A stretch of 64,000 nucleotides of DNA from Corynebacterium ulcerans (GCF_900187135.1 NZ_LT906443.1:1798001-1862000); one strand, 5' to 3'. Shown: positions 17,120 to 26,836, counted from the first letter of the stretch. The notes: generated by a model not told the origin, from the sequence alone. Program-made: numbers and translations.

Positions 17120-18484
17120 GTGAGTGTGCTGGTTGTTGGGATGTCTCACCGGTCGGCTCCAGTGACGCTCCTGGAACGGCTGAGTATGAACGACGAGGTG
17201 CGTTCCCAAACAGCTACCGACCTCATTGCTCGTCCCTCGCTGACTGAAGCAATGATCGTGTCCACCTGTAATCGCCTAGAGGTCTATGCGATGACATCTA
17301 GTTTTCATACGGGTGTCAATGACGTGGTGGAAGTGCTCCACACCATGAGTGGCGTGGACATGGACACCCTCCGGGGGTATCTCTATGTGCGCTATGCGGA
17401 TGCCGCTGCGGAACACATGATGGTGGTGGCCTCGGGTATGGACTCGATGGTGATGGGGGAGCAACAAATTATTGGTCAGGTGCGCACTGCGTATCAGCAG
17501 GCTATCGAGTCGGGAACCGTGGGCCCCGCTTTACATGGTCTGGTTCAGGCGTCTTTGCACACAGGGAAGCGCGTGCACACGGAGACTGACATAGACGATG
17601 CAGGGGCCTCTATGGTTTCCTTTGCTTTTGATCAGGCGATGTCGGATGCCGGTTTGAGTGATCTGCGTGGTAAAAAAGCGCTCGTCTTGGGCGCCGGCGC
17701 GATGGCCTCTTTGGCGGCTACCCATCTGGGGCGCTTAGGTATAGAAGGACTCGTCTTTTCCAATCGAACCCGCAGTAGAGCGGAACGGCTGGCCGAGCAT
17801 TCTCGTGAAGCTGGGGTGCCCGCGGAGGTCGTCGATTTTGCTTCGCGGGGGAGCGCCCTGAGCGGGGTGCATATCGCTATCTCCGCGACAGGCGCGCACA
17901 CGTATACGATCTCAGCTCAAGACGTGCCGGAACAACACTTAGGTTTGATATTCGTTGATCTTTCCATGCCTCGCGATATCAACGATGACGTTGCAGATAT
18001 CGCAGGAGTTCAGCTGGTCAACATAGAAAAGCTGCATGAGGCTAAGCCTGAAGGAAAAGATGTCGACGGCGCTGCGCACAAAATCGTTGCAGAAGAACTC
18101 AGCGCGTATACCTCTGCGCAGCGGGTTCGGGATGTGGCGCCTGCGGTATCGGCGTTGCGTCGACACGCTTCTGGGCTGATAGCTTCTGAGCTGGAGCGAC
18201 TGCACGCCCGAACCCCCGGCATGGATGAAGAAGACTTTGAAGAAGTGCAACGTACGATACGCCGGGTCGTGGATAAGCTCCTGCATCAGCCGACGGTTCG
18301 AGTCAAAGAGCTCGCGGCAAGTTCTGGAGCGGTTTCCTACGAGACCGCTCTGCAGGATCTCTTTGGCCTGCCGGTGGAAGCTCAAAGCGTAAAGCGCGGC
18401 GTCCGCGACTTGCCCGATGCCGACGTTATGGCCCTAGGGGTTAGCGACGCCAACAAGATTATCCGAGCCATCAAGGAAGACTGA
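17120..18484 (+). CDS. hemA: Glutamyl-tRNA reductase
   Basis: HemA reduces glutamyl-tRNA(Glu) to glutamate-1-semialdehyde with NADPH, the committed step of the C5 route to tetrapyrroles. The 454-aa product has the catalytic [10 protein letters not shown] motif with Cys50, the [10 protein letters not shown] segment, an NADPH-binding LVLGAGAMA and a C-terminal dimerisation helix. The start is GTG 17120 ([14 protein letters not shown]). It is followed by hemC with a 2-bp gap. The promoter region carries two palindromes. In C. diphtheriae and C. glutamicum hemA is under haem-responsive control. Confidence 0.97.
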   Translation: MSVLVVGMSHRSAPVTLLERLSMNDEVRSQTATDLIARPSLTEAMIVSTCNRLEVYAMTSSFHTGVNDVVEVLHTMSGVDMDTLRGYLYVRYADAAAEHMMVVASGMDSMVMGEQQIIGQVRTAYQQAIESGTVGPALHGLVQASLHTGKRVHTETDIDDAGASMVSFAFDQAMSDAGLSDLRGKKALVLGAGAMASLAATHLGRLGIEGLVFSNRTRSRAERLAEHSREAGVPAEVVDFASRGSALSGVHIAISATGAHTYTISAQDVPEQHLGLIFVDLSMPRDINDDVADIAGVQLVNIEKLHEAKPEGKDVDGAAHKIVAEELSAYTSAQRVRDVAPAVSALRRHASGLIASELERLHARTPGMDEEDFEEVQRTIRRVVDKLLHQPTVRVKELAASSGAVSYETALQDLFGLPVEAQSVKRGVRDLPDADVMALGVSDANKIIRAIKED

Positions 18485-18486
18485 CC

Positions 18487-19377
18487 ATGACTTTTACTAT
18501 TGGTACGCGAGGTAGCCTTTTAGCTACCACTCAGTCGGGGCACGTGCGAGACGCCCTCGCTGCTCATGGATACTCGGCAGAATTGAGCATCGTCACCACG
18601 CCTGGGGACGTCAATATGGCACCCGTGGAACGCATTGGTGTGGGCATTTTTACGCAAGCACTGCGCGAAGTCCTCGTTGAAGGTGGCTGCGACATTGCTG
18701 TGCATTCCTTCAAAGATCTGCCCACGCAGCGCGATCCACGTTTCCACTTAATAGTGCCGGAGCGTGCCGACGCCCGCGATTGCCTTGTAGCCCGCGACGG
18801 CCTGACGCTGGAGAAACTTCCCCAGGGGGCGCGCATAGGAACAGGAGCTCCTCGGAGAATCTCGCAGGTCAAAGCCTTGCGCCCTGATGTGGAATGTGTA
18901 CCGTTGCGTGGCAACATCGACACCCGAATGGGCAAGGTCTTTTCCGGAGAACTCGATGCAGTCGTCCTTGCTTATGCCGGCCTATCGCGTGTGGGCCGTG
19001 GCGATGAAGCGACAGAGGTGTTCAACCCAGATCGTTTCCTTCCCGCGCCGGCGCAGGGAGCTTTGGCTATCGAATGCCGTATCGACGACGCGGCTGCTAT
19101 TGCTGCTATCAACTCAATCCGGGACGTGGATGATGAGACCTGTGCACTCGCTGAGCGTGTGGTGCTCAATCGGTTGGAAGCCGGATGTACGGCACCTGTG
19201 GCTGCGCATTCTGTGATCAGCGGACAAGAGCTGCATGTCACGGGAGCGGTTGTGTCTCTCGACGGACGCAAGGTTCTTCGCACCACGATGACCGGAGCAG
19301 TGACGGAGGCCGTAGCTATCGGAGAAGCTGTTGCGGCAAAACTTATCCGGGATGGCGCTGCCGAGGTGCTTTCCTGA
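18487..19377 (+). CDS. hemC: Porphobilinogen deaminase
   Basis: HemC joins four porphobilinogen units into hydroxymethylbilane. The 296-aa product contains [13 protein letters not shown] at the start, VHSFKDLPT (residues 72-80), the RGNIDTR arginines, and [11 protein letters not shown] with Cys234, the attachment point of the dipyrromethane cofactor. ATG 18487 follows AAGGAAGACTGACC just after the hemA stop, so the two are one transcript. A 256-bp gap with a strong nested hairpin follows before hemD. Confidence 0.97.
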   Translation: MTFTIGTRGSLLATTQSGHVRDALAAHGYSAELSIVTTPGDVNMAPVERIGVGIFTQALREVLVEGGCDIAVHSFKDLPTQRDPRFHLIVPERADARDCLVARDGLTLEKLPQGARIGTGAPRRISQVKALRPDVECVPLRGNIDTRMGKVFSGELDAVVLAYAGLSRVGRGDEATEVFNPDRFLPAPAQGALAIECRIDDAAAIAAINSIRDVDDETCALAERVVLNRLEAGCTAPVAAHSVISGQELHVTGAVVSLDGRKVLRTTMTGAVTEAVAIGEAVAAKLIRDGAAEVLS

Positions 19378-19500
19378 CGCACTCAATTTCTCCTGTTCTA
19401 TGAGGTAATTGAGCTGGGCGTTATAGGGCAATATTCCGCCGGTTTTTATTAAACGTCTTGCTCAATTATCCTCAAAGGTCGTTGTATTACCACACGCTTG

Positions 19501-19546
19501 ACGCCGCTCAATCACGAGGCCCCCTCTTAGTGATTTATAGCGGCGT
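19501..19546. terminator. Nested hairpin between hemC and hemD
   Basis: Three in-register stems fold on each other: ACGCCGCT (19501-19508) with AGCGGCGT (19539-19546), ATCAC (19511-19515) with GTGAT (19530-19534), and GAGG (19516-19519) with CCTC (19523-19526) around CCC. A T-containing but not continuous tract follows (GAATTTGTGTTTAG). It may be a terminator of hemAC, an attenuator or an mRNA-processing element. The rest of 19378-19633 holds only a weak 7-bp repeat (19382-19413). Confidence 0.5.
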
Positions 19547-19633
19547 GAATTTGTGTTTAGCAGTCCCTCTTACTTTTCGCCCACTCCACAACTCGGAGCT
19601 CTTTGCAGTTCCTAGAAATACGGATACTTGTTC

Positions 19634-21322
19634 ATGAGTCTCACTCCGCAGCCCAATCCGGTTACCCCTTTGCCGGAGGGAAAAGTGATCTTCGTAGGAG
19701 CAGGACCAGGAAACCCTGATCTGCTCACCGTTCGCGCCCGCGAAGTTCTCAGCCATACCGCTTTTGCCGTAGTAGACGCAGAAGTACTCCCGGGGGTTCG
19801 CTCTGTAGTCGCACGTGAACTGGATGTTCCGGCCGATAAGATTCAGGCGGCTGAGGAAGAATACGAGCGCCTCTGCGCAGAGGCGAAAGAGGCCGGCGCT
19901 CGCCGTAAGCCGCAGCGTCCAGATGCCCCGACCGCAGCTGAGATCACGGAGGTGGACGATGAGGTTCCGGTGGCGGAGATCGTCGACAAGCTTAAGGAGC
20001 TTTTGACTACGGGCGAGGACGTTATCCGCCTTGTACAGGGGAACCCTTTGTCTTGCGACCGTACTTTGGAAGAAATATCTGCGGTCACTCAAGCTGGACT
20101 GGAATTCCATGTTGTTCCAGGTATGTCCTTGCCAGCGACCGTTCCCGCTTTTGCCGGCATCGCACTGGGGTCTTCTTATACGGAAACTGATGTGACCGGC
20201 GAAGACGTGGATTGGGAACAGCTGGCGTCAGCACCTCAACCGCTGGTCTTGCAGGCGACCAAAGAAGATCTGCCCACGATAGCGGCAGAGCTCAAGGCCC
20301 GTGGATTGGCGGCATCGACCCCGGTGACGGTGACCGCTCATGGCACGACGCGTTTGCAGCGAAGCTTTGACGTCACCTTGAGCGCCCTAAGCAAGCTAGA
20401 CGGGGATCTCGCTGGCACTCTCGTGGTCACCTTAGGCAAAGCCGTGGACGAGCGCACCAAATATTCCTGGTGGGAGAATCGCTCGCTCTTTGGCTGGCGA
20501 GTCCTGGTGCCTCGCGCTAAAGAACAAGCCGGCCCCATGAGCACATTGTTGGCTTCGCAGGGGGCAATTCCGCAAGAAGTCCCCACAATTTCCGTAGAAC
20601 CGCCGCGCAATCCCGCGCAAATGGAGAAAGCCATTAAGGGAATCGTCGAGGGACGCTACCAGTGGGTGATCTTTACCAGCGTTAACGCGGTGAAAGCTGT
20701 GCGAGAAAAGATCGGTTCTTTCGGCCTCGATGCCCGCGCCTTTGCCGGCGTACGCATCGGTGCGGTGGGAACAAAAACCGCTAAGGCTATCCGCGAGCTG
20801 GGGATTACTCCCGAGCTATTGCCGCCTAGGAATCAGCAAAATGCTGCAGGCTTAGTGTCGGTGTTCCCGGAATATGTGGAAGACCTTGACCCAGTGGGAA
20901 GGGTCCTCTTGCCTCGCGCAGATATTGCAACAGACGTCCTGGTGGAAGGCCTAGAGGGCTTGGGCTGGGAAGTCGATGATGTGGTTGCGTATCGCACGGT
21001 ACGCGCTGCGCCGCCGAGTGCGGAAGTGCGCGACATGATTAAAAGTGGCGGTTTTGATGCAGTGTGCTTTACCTCTGCGTCGACGGTGAAAAACCTGGTG
21101 GGTATCGCCGGGAAACCGCATCAGCGCACGATCATCGCATGCATCGGTCCTATGGCAGAAGCTGCGGCAAAAGAATTAGGACTGCGAGTGGACGTGGTTC
21201 CTGAGGTGGCGGATGTCCCACACCTGGTGAACAGCCTTGCCGCTCACGTGGCACAACTGCGTGCAGCTGGTCAGCTACCACCACCTAGGAAGAAACGACG
21301 CGCCCGGAAAAATCGCGAGTAA
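19634..21322 (+). CDS. hemD: Uroporphyrinogen-III synthase fused to a SUMT-like methyltransferase domain
   Basis: The 562-aa protein joins an N-terminal tetrapyrrole-methylase domain (about residues 10-260, with VGAGPGNPDLLT) to a C-terminal HemD domain (about 280-540) that closes and inverts ring D to give uroporphyrinogen III. In the first domain the usual GGDPFVFGRG-type motif of SUMT/CobA enzymes reads VQGNPLSCDR, so methylation activity is doubtful, while the HemD part looks complete. The C-terminus ends with a basic tail (KKRRARKNR). The layout matches Rv0511. ATG 19634 is chosen over an in-frame TTG at 19628. hemB follows after 47 bp. Confidence 0.9.
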   Translation: MSLTPQPNPVTPLPEGKVIFVGAGPGNPDLLTVRAREVLSHTAFAVVDAEVLPGVRSVVARELDVPADKIQAAEEEYERLCAEAKEAGARRKPQRPDAPTAAEITEVDDEVPVAEIVDKLKELLTTGEDVIRLVQGNPLSCDRTLEEISAVTQAGLEFHVVPGMSLPATVPAFAGIALGSSYTETDVTGEDVDWEQLASAPQPLVLQATKEDLPTIAAELKARGLAASTPVTVTAHGTTRLQRSFDVTLSALSKLDGDLAGTLVVTLGKAVDERTKYSWWENRSLFGWRVLVPRAKEQAGPMSTLLASQGAIPQEVPTISVEPPRNPAQMEKAIKGIVEGRYQWVIFTSVNAVKAVREKIGSFGLDARAFAGVRIGAVGTKTAKAIRELGITPELLPPRNQQNAAGLVSVFPEYVEDLDPVGRVLLPRADIATDVLVEGLEGLGWEVDDVVAYRTVRAAPPSAEVRDMIKSGGFDAVCFTSASTVKNLVGIAGKPHQRTIIACIGPMAEAAAKELGLRVDVVPEVADVPHLVNSLAAHVAQLRAAGQLPPPRKKRRARKNRE

Positions 21323-21369
21323 CGTTGTTACGACGTCAGACCCACCAAACTGGAAGAAGGCATTGAGTT

Positions 21370-22377
21370 ATGAGCAACGAAGATCTCCACCTGATTCGTC
21401 GTCCACGCAGGCTCCGAAACACGCCGGTGATGCGCGAATTAGTGGCAGAGACGACGCTTCGTCCTGCTGACCTGATTCTTCCTATGTTTGTCGCAGACGG
21501 AATAACTGAGCCTCGCGAGATTTCCTCTATGCCCGGTGTCTACCAGCACACTATTCCTTCCTTAATCGAGGCCGTCAGGGAAGCCATTTCCGTGGGAATT
21601 AAGTGCGTCGATCTCTTCGGCGTTCCTCTCGACGCAGACAAAGATGCGCAGGGATCTCAATCGTGGGCGCCAGAGGGGATCCTCAACCGAGCCATCACCG
21701 CGCTACGCCAGGAGTTTGGTAACAGCGTCATCATCATGGCAGATACCTGCCTTGATGAGTTCACTGATCACGGCCACTGTGGCGTGCTGAGCACCGATCG
21801 CTTTGGCGAGGTGATCGTGGATAATGACGCGACCATTCCGCTTTATAAAAAGATGGCGGTGGCGCAGGCTGAGGCAGGCGCACACATGGTAAGTCCCTCC
21901 GGCATGATGGATGGGCAGATTGCGGCAATCCGCGAAGCTCTCGACGCTCATGGGTTCCAGGACGTGGCCATCATGGCGTACTCCGCCAAGTACGCGTCGG
22001 CTTTCTACGGGCCGTTTCGCGAGGCAGTGGGGTCGTCTTTGGAAGGCGACCGCAGAACCTATCAGCAGGACCCTGCTAACTTCCGGGAATCGCTAGTGGA
22101 AGTCGATCTGGATATTGAAGAGGGTGCGGACTTTGTTATGGTCAAACCAGCAATGCCTTACCTTGACGTGTTAGCAGAGGTGGCCGCCACGTCGGTCGTA
22201 CCAGTTGCCGCTTATCAAGTATCAGGCGAATACGCCATGCTGCATGCGGCCGCCCGTAATAACTGGCTCGACCTTGAACGTGTGATGATGGAATCATTGA
22301 TTTCTATCAAACGCGCTGGCGCAGACCAGATTCTTACTTACTTTGCCGTCGATGCGGCGAAAAAACTACAGCACTAG
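21370..22377 (+). CDS. hemB: Delta-aminolevulinic acid dehydratase (porphobilinogen synthase)
   Basis: HemB condenses two 5-aminolevulinate molecules to porphobilinogen. The 335-aa product has both active-site lysines: Lys207 in YSAKYAS and Lys259 in [10 protein letters not shown]. The metal-binding segment reads [13 protein letters not shown] (Cys127, Asp129, Cys137): the middle cysteine of the zinc triad is replaced by aspartate, which suggests a magnesium-type or mixed site. Upstream is hemD (47 bp) and downstream, after 7 bp, a small membrane protein gene. Confidence 0.97.
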   Translation: MSNEDLHLIRRPRRLRNTPVMRELVAETTLRPADLILPMFVADGITEPREISSMPGVYQHTIPSLIEAVREAISVGIKCVDLFGVPLDADKDAQGSQSWAPEGILNRAITALRQEFGNSVIIMADTCLDEFTDHGHCGVLSTDRFGEVIVDNDATIPLYKKMAVAQAEAGAHMVSPSGMMDGQIAAIREALDAHGFQDVAIMAYSAKYASAFYGPFREAVGSSLEGDRRTYQQDPANFRESLVEVDLDIEEGADFVMVKPAMPYLDVLAEVAATSVVPVAAYQVSGEYAMLHAAARNNWLDLERVMMESLISIKRAGADQILTYFAVDAAKKLQH

Positions 22378-22384
22378 GGAAATA

Positions 22385-22966
22385 ATGACCAACCAGCAAC
22401 AGCGACTCGAGCGATCACCATCTCAACCGACCACTCCCGACGCTAAGCGGGAGCGTCCCGACGCGATTCGCTGGGCGGTTCGTGTGTGGATTTTTGCCAT
22501 CTGCGTGGAGACGGTACACCAAATCATCAATATCATTGTTGGTTTTGCCAACAAACCTGAGTTGATTTCTAAGCTCAAAGAGTCGATGAAGGATGAGAAT
22601 CTTTCTCCCGAAATCATGAACTTGGCAGCGGTCTTCAGCATCATCCTGGCGGGACTTTTTTCCTTGATCGTGCTGTGCGTCATTGCATGGTTAGCCGTGC
22701 TTCTTTATAAAGGCAACAAATCTGCAGCTTTAGCACGCCGCATCCTTACGTATTTCTCTATTTATTTTGGTGTTCGGCTGGTGACAGTCTTCTTGTTGAC
22801 CCCAAGTTCACCTTCCGTCCCCGTCGCAGTGTATGCCGTTGATGGTTGTGTCCAGATCTGCATGGGCGTTGCGGCCATTGTGGCGCTCATCTTTAAGATG
22901 CGGCCTGAAACCTTGGCGTGGACTGGCGAGTGGGAAAATTCTAGGGGGAAGAATGGACACTCCTAG
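22385..22966 (+). CDS. Small four-helix membrane protein of the haem cluster
   Basis: I do not recognise a named family. The 193-aa product has a polar N-terminus (about 30 residues) and four hydrophobic segments (about residues 37-58, 90-118, 130-150 and 153-178) with short loops. It starts 7 bp after hemB and overlaps the P-type-ATPase-like gene by 14 bp, so all three are likely translated from one message. Rv0513, a membrane protein after hemB in M. tuberculosis, has a similar place and size. A role as partner of the following protein is inferred from the overlap only. Confidence 0.8.
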   Translation: MTNQQQRLERSPSQPTTPDAKRERPDAIRWAVRVWIFAICVETVHQIINIIVGFANKPELISKLKESMKDENLSPEIMNLAAVFSIILAGLFSLIVLCVIAWLAVLLYKGNKSAALARRILTYFSIYFGVRLVTVFLLTPSSPSVPVAVYAVDGCVQICMGVAAIVALIFKMRPETLAWTGEWENSRGKNGHS

Positions 22967-25592
22967 CAATAATCGAGGCCTCAAAGACGAAAGCGGGGCA
23001 GGTGCGCGTCCCTTAGGCACGCAGGAAGGGCTTGCCGACGCTATCGAAAAGGCGAAACGGGCAGCCGCTAAGGCTGGCATTAACACGGGGGCGTTCCATG
23101 CCATTGACCCGGAAGAAGTTGCGGCAGCTGCTATTCACGCAGGGAGAACCTCTTTTGCCTTTGAACTCAAAGGCCTCTCCAGTGCCTCTTCGGTGTCTGA
23201 AGTAGAAGATGCCCTAGGCGAGCTGGAGGGCGTAGACGCAAAGATCGTTTACCCCTCGTCGATGGCGTGGGTGAGCGCGAGCCGTACCATTGACCCGATG
23301 ATGTTTGTGGATGTGTTCCAGAGATTCGGAATTACCGCAACATTGACAGATTCATCACTGCGTCGTCGGCTCGCTTGGTCTGACGTGGAAGAAGGCCGGT
23401 ATAAGAGGTCACGGCGACGTGACCGGCGGATCAGCCGCTTTGGGTCTCGCGTGGATGAAGAAGAGCGTCGTTTTGAGCTAGCGCGCAGGGCCGGGTTCTT
23501 AGAACGCCGCGAGGACACCTCACGTAAAGAGTCAAGCACTGCTGTCCTCTTTACCGCGAGGTCGCTCATGACTAAAACCCGTCTGGGCATCAGCGCACTT
23601 TTTACGATTCCAGTTGTTGCTATTAGCTACTCCAGGGAACTGCAATTTGATAACTGGCAGTGGGCTTTGGCTGCGCTTTCCATCCCCGTCGTGTTCTATG
23701 GAGCCTGGCCTTTTCACCGGGCAACATTGGGTGGGGCACGTCGGGGAATGTCTGCGTTGGACAGTGCCTCGTCGGTAGCAATTCTGCTGGCGTGGCTGTG
23801 GTCGTTGAGTATGGTGCTCTTTACTCCGGTGGGAGATCCGGAGTATCGGGCGCGGCCGAAGTGGATAGCGATCGATCCTACGATTTTTGAGTCTGGCGCG
23901 CTGTTTTTCGACGTAGCCTGCGGAATGACCCTGATTCTCCTTGCAGGAAGGCTCGCTGCCCGAAGAGCCCGCAGCAGTCTGCAAGATGATCTTCTTAAAT
24001 ACAAACCTAACCCTGCTTCCACAGTCACAGTGGTGTCTAAAAAACGGAAAGCCGGTGGAGTCGGGAAAGAAGACAAGGCGATCCAGAAACTGAATGTGGG
24101 CGATGACGTCATCATTCCCGCTGGGGCACTTGTTCCTGTCGACGGAATAGTGGTCGGCGGTGGAGGCATCCTAGACGGTACTGCTTTAGGCATTGGCTCA
24201 TGCGAAGTGAAAGTCAATGATCGGGTGTATGCAGGATGCATCAATGGCAGCAAGGAACTCAAAGTTCGTGTGTTGCAGACTGGCCATAGAACCTGGTTGG
24301 CTGCCATAAATCGGTGGGTGGTGGATGCCAATGTGCATCAGAATCGCTCCGATGCCATAGCTACCAAGGCTGCCTCTATGCTCGTACCCGTGTCGTTTGT
24401 TATTGCGGCCACGGATTTTGCTCTGTGGGCCTTGATTACTAATAACCTGAACCAGGCGTTTGCCACGGGGCTTGCTGTATTGGGATGCGTGGCTCCGGCA
24501 GCGCTTGCGACCTCTGCGTCGTTGGCTATGCGACAAGGCATTGAAGGTGCTGCACGTCGTGGAACACTGATTAAATCGGGTGAGACGCTGCGCAACGTCG
24601 ACGAGGTGGACACGGTTATTTTCAATCGTGTGGGTGCCATTTCCAGGCCTGAGATGTCTGTAGAAACAGTCACCGCTGACCGTGGGGAAAATCCCGATCT
24701 GGTGCTTCGAGTTGCCGGTGCTTTAGCCATGGAAAGCGGGCACCCCGTGTCGCGTGCCCTGGTGCGCGCGGCACGCGAAGCGCGAGATGCGTCTACCGAT
24801 GATTCAATTCCCGGTTGGATTGACGTCACCCACTCGGAGGTGGACGAGGAGGGAAGTTTCCGCGGTCACGTGGAGTTGCCGGTAGTCAATAGCGACGGGG
24901 AAGAAGAACTGCGGAGCGTGGAAGCTGTGTTATGGCGTCCGCGCAACCTCTCTGACTTGCATGGTCGTCTAGCAGCGGCTGCGGTATCCGGTAGTAGTCC
25001 ATTGGTTGTTCGGTGGAAGAACAAAGATCGCGGCGTGATCACGCTGTACAACGGTGCCAAAGATGATGCCGTGGATGCCGTGGATTCGCTTGAGTCGATG
25101 GGGTTGGAAACGATGATGCTCAGCCGGGATACGTACCCGGTGGCGCGTCGATACGGCGATATGGTGGGAGTATCTCACGTGCTGGCTGGCGTGCAGCCTG
25201 GGCGGAAGCCACAGACTGTTCGATCTGTGCGTTCCCATGGAGCAAATATCGCCATGGTGGGCGATGAGTCGGTGGAGGAGTGTTACCGAGTTGCCAACGT
25301 GGGCATCATGATTAGTGCGATGTCGGGTCCGCAGGGGGCGCTTGCGCTTGAGCATCCTGCGGCGGATGTGGTCATGCTCAAGCCGGACGTGGCGCCGATT
25401 CCTCGGCTGTTCCATTTCGCGCGTCGCCTAAATCGTAGAATCCGTGGAAATCTGATTTTTGCGTGGACCTATAACCTGCTGGCTATTGTGGCGGCAGTCG
25501 CGGGAGTCTTGCACCCGATGATTGCGCCTCTGCTGATGCTGGGGTCGAGCGTGATTATTGAGGTTCGCTCACATTGGTTGCGCAGCATGTAG
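22953..25592 (+). CDS. Degenerate P-type ATPase-like membrane protein (pseudo-pump)
   Basis: The 879-aa protein keeps the layout of a heavy-metal P1B-type ATPase: a ferredoxin-like N-domain (about 65-130) without the metal-binding CxxC, paired hydrophobic helices, an actuator domain, a P/N-domain region and a final helix pair. Every catalytic signature is changed. The phosphorylation motif DKTGT reads NRVGA with Asn558 in place of the Asp. The TGES loop is replaced (TALGIGS, about 408-416). The membrane CPC motif reads GCVAPAA (Cys512). GDGxND reads GDESVEE (around Asp771). The SGHPVSRAL equivalent of the HP loop is kept. It cannot form the aspartyl phosphate and is probably a sensor, scaffold or passive carrier. 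It sits between hemB and hemE. Confidence 0.88.
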   Translation: MDTPSNNRGLKDESGAGARPLGTQEGLADAIEKAKRAAAKAGINTGAFHAIDPEEVAAAAIHAGRTSFAFELKGLSSASSVSEVEDALGELEGVDAKIVYPSSMAWVSASRTIDPMMFVDVFQRFGITATLTDSSLRRRLAWSDVEEGRYKRSRRRDRRISRFGSRVDEEERRFELARRAGFLERREDTSRKESSTAVLFTARSLMTKTRLGISALFTIPVVAISYSRELQFDNWQWALAALSIPVVFYGAWPFHRATLGGARRGMSALDSASSVAILLAWLWSLSMVLFTPVGDPEYRARPKWIAIDPTIFESGALFFDVACGMTLILLAGRLAARRARSSLQDDLLKYKPNPASTVTVVSKKRKAGGVGKEDKAIQKLNVGDDVIIPAGALVPVDGIVVGGGGILDGTALGIGSCEVKVNDRVYAGCINGSKELKVRVLQTGHRTWLAAINRWVVDANVHQNRSDAIATKAASMLVPVSFVIAATDFALWALITNNLNQAFATGLAVLGCVAPAALATSASLAMRQGIEGAARRGTLIKSGETLRNVDEVDTVIFNRVGAISRPEMSVETVTADRGENPDLVLRVAGALAMESGHPVSRALVRAAREARDASTDDSIPGWIDVTHSEVDEEGSFRGHVELPVVNSDGEEELRSVEAVLWRPRNLSDLHGRLAAAAVSGSSPLVVRWKNKDRGVITLYNGAKDDAVDAVDSLESMGLETMMLSRDTYPVARRYGDMVGVSHVLAGVQPGRKPQTVRSVRSHGANIAMVGDESVEECYRVANVGIMISAMSGPQGALALEHPAADVVMLKPDVAPIPRLFHFARRLNRRIRGNLIFAWTYNLLAIVAAVAGVLHPMIAPLLMLGSSVIIEVRSHWLRSM

Positions 25593-25632
25593 GTAGCTGA
25601 GGAACGCGACGAGTGTCGGCGGTAGTGCCATC

Positions 25633-25666
25633 AGAACCCTATCAATCAAATGGTTGATAGGGTTCT
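25633..25666. terminator. 13-bp inverted repeat before hemE
   Basis: AGAACCCTATCAA (25633-25645) pairs perfectly with TTGATAGGGTTCT (25654-25666) around an 8-nt loop. No T tract follows on the plus strand. It can be a terminator of the pseudo-ATPase gene or an operator for hemE, whose start is 60 bp downstream. Confidence 0.5.
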
Positions 25667-25725
25667 CGGCTGAAATAGGGTCGGCTTGCTTTCCTTTAGG
25701 AGTTTTATTGTGCATTATTGGTGGC

Positions 25726-26772
25726 ATGTCACAACCTTTCAATGCGCCACTTCTTGACGCCATTCAGGGGAAAACTCCCACGCGTCGTCCCGTATGGTTT
25801 ATGCGCCAAGCCGGCCGCTCGCTACCTGAGTATCGCCAGGTGCGGGAAGGTATTGGCATGCTGGACAGCTGTTTTATGCCAGAGCTTCTCGCGGAAATTA
25901 CACTGCAGCCGGTGCGTCGCCACGACGTCGATGCCGCGATATTGTTCTCGGACATCGTGGTTCCGCTGAAAGCCGCTGGGGTAAAAGTAGAAATCATCCC
26001 TGGTCGTGGTCCCGTTATGGACCGGCCGATTCAAAGCCGTGCAGACGTGGATGCCCTCCCGATTCTTGAAGACGATGTTCTGCAAGTAGCCCAAGGTATC
26101 GAGATTATTCAAGACGAACTGACGGAGCAGCAGACGCTGATCGGTTTTGCCGGCGCGCCATTCACACTGGCGAGTTACCTCGTAGAGGGCGGGCCCAGTA
26201 AGAACCACGAAAAGACTAAGTCCATGATGCATGGCGACCCCGAGACCTGGCATGCCCTCATGCAGCGTTTGGTTCCCACCATCGTGCGATTCCTGCGGAC
26301 TCAGATCGACGCAGGCGTTCAGACCATGCAGCTTTTCGACTCTTGGGCGGGCTTTCTCACAGAGCGCGATTACCGCAATCACGTGCTTCCATATTCCACT
26401 CAGATTTTGGAAGCGGTAGCGGATGTGCCGCGCATTCACTTTGGCGTAAGCACCGGTGAACTGCTCGCCACGATGAGCGAGGCTGGCTCTGAAGTGATGG
26501 GCGTGGATTGGCGCGTGCCTCTCGACGTTGCCGCCGAGCGCATTTATGCTCGTTCCGGGGCAAAGGTGCTGCAAGGAAACCTAGACCCAGCGTTGCTTTT
26601 TGCTGGAGAAGACGTGTTAAAAACTGAGATCGAGCGCATCTGTGCTGAAGCCGATCGCGCCATTGCTGCAGGGCACGCCACTGGGCATATATTTAACCTC
26701 GGACACGGCGTATTGCCGCACACTGATCCTGAAGCGATCACTCGTGCGGTAGAGCTGATTCACGGCTTTTAA
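25726..26772 (+). CDS. hemE: Uroporphyrinogen decarboxylase
   Basis: HemE removes four carboxyl groups from uroporphyrinogen III to give coproporphyrinogen III. The 348-aa product starts with the family signature PVWFMRQAGRSLPEYR and contains GFAGAPFTLASYLVEGG and the conserved aspartate region LFDSWAG. ATG 25726 lacks a ribosome binding site; an in-frame TTG at 25708 would sit 5 nt after AGGAG and add six residues, so it is a serious alternative. It is followed by hemY after 64 bp. Confidence 0.96.
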   Translation: MSQPFNAPLLDAIQGKTPTRRPVWFMRQAGRSLPEYRQVREGIGMLDSCFMPELLAEITLQPVRRHDVDAAILFSDIVVPLKAAGVKVEIIPGRGPVMDRPIQSRADVDALPILEDDVLQVAQGIEIIQDELTEQQTLIGFAGAPFTLASYLVEGGPSKNHEKTKSMMHGDPETWHALMQRLVPTIVRFLRTQIDAGVQTMQLFDSWAGFLTERDYRNHVLPYSTQILEAVADVPRIHFGVSTGELLATMSEAGSEVMGVDWRVPLDVAAERIYARSGAKVLQGNLDPALLFAGEDVLKTEIERICAEADRAIAAGHATGHIFNLGHGVLPHTDPEAITRAVELIHGF

Positions 26773-26836
26773 AAGTCTCGGAGACCAGTTCTCCCAAGTC
26801 ACAACACAGTTACGTTTCAAGGAAGGTTCTATCCAC

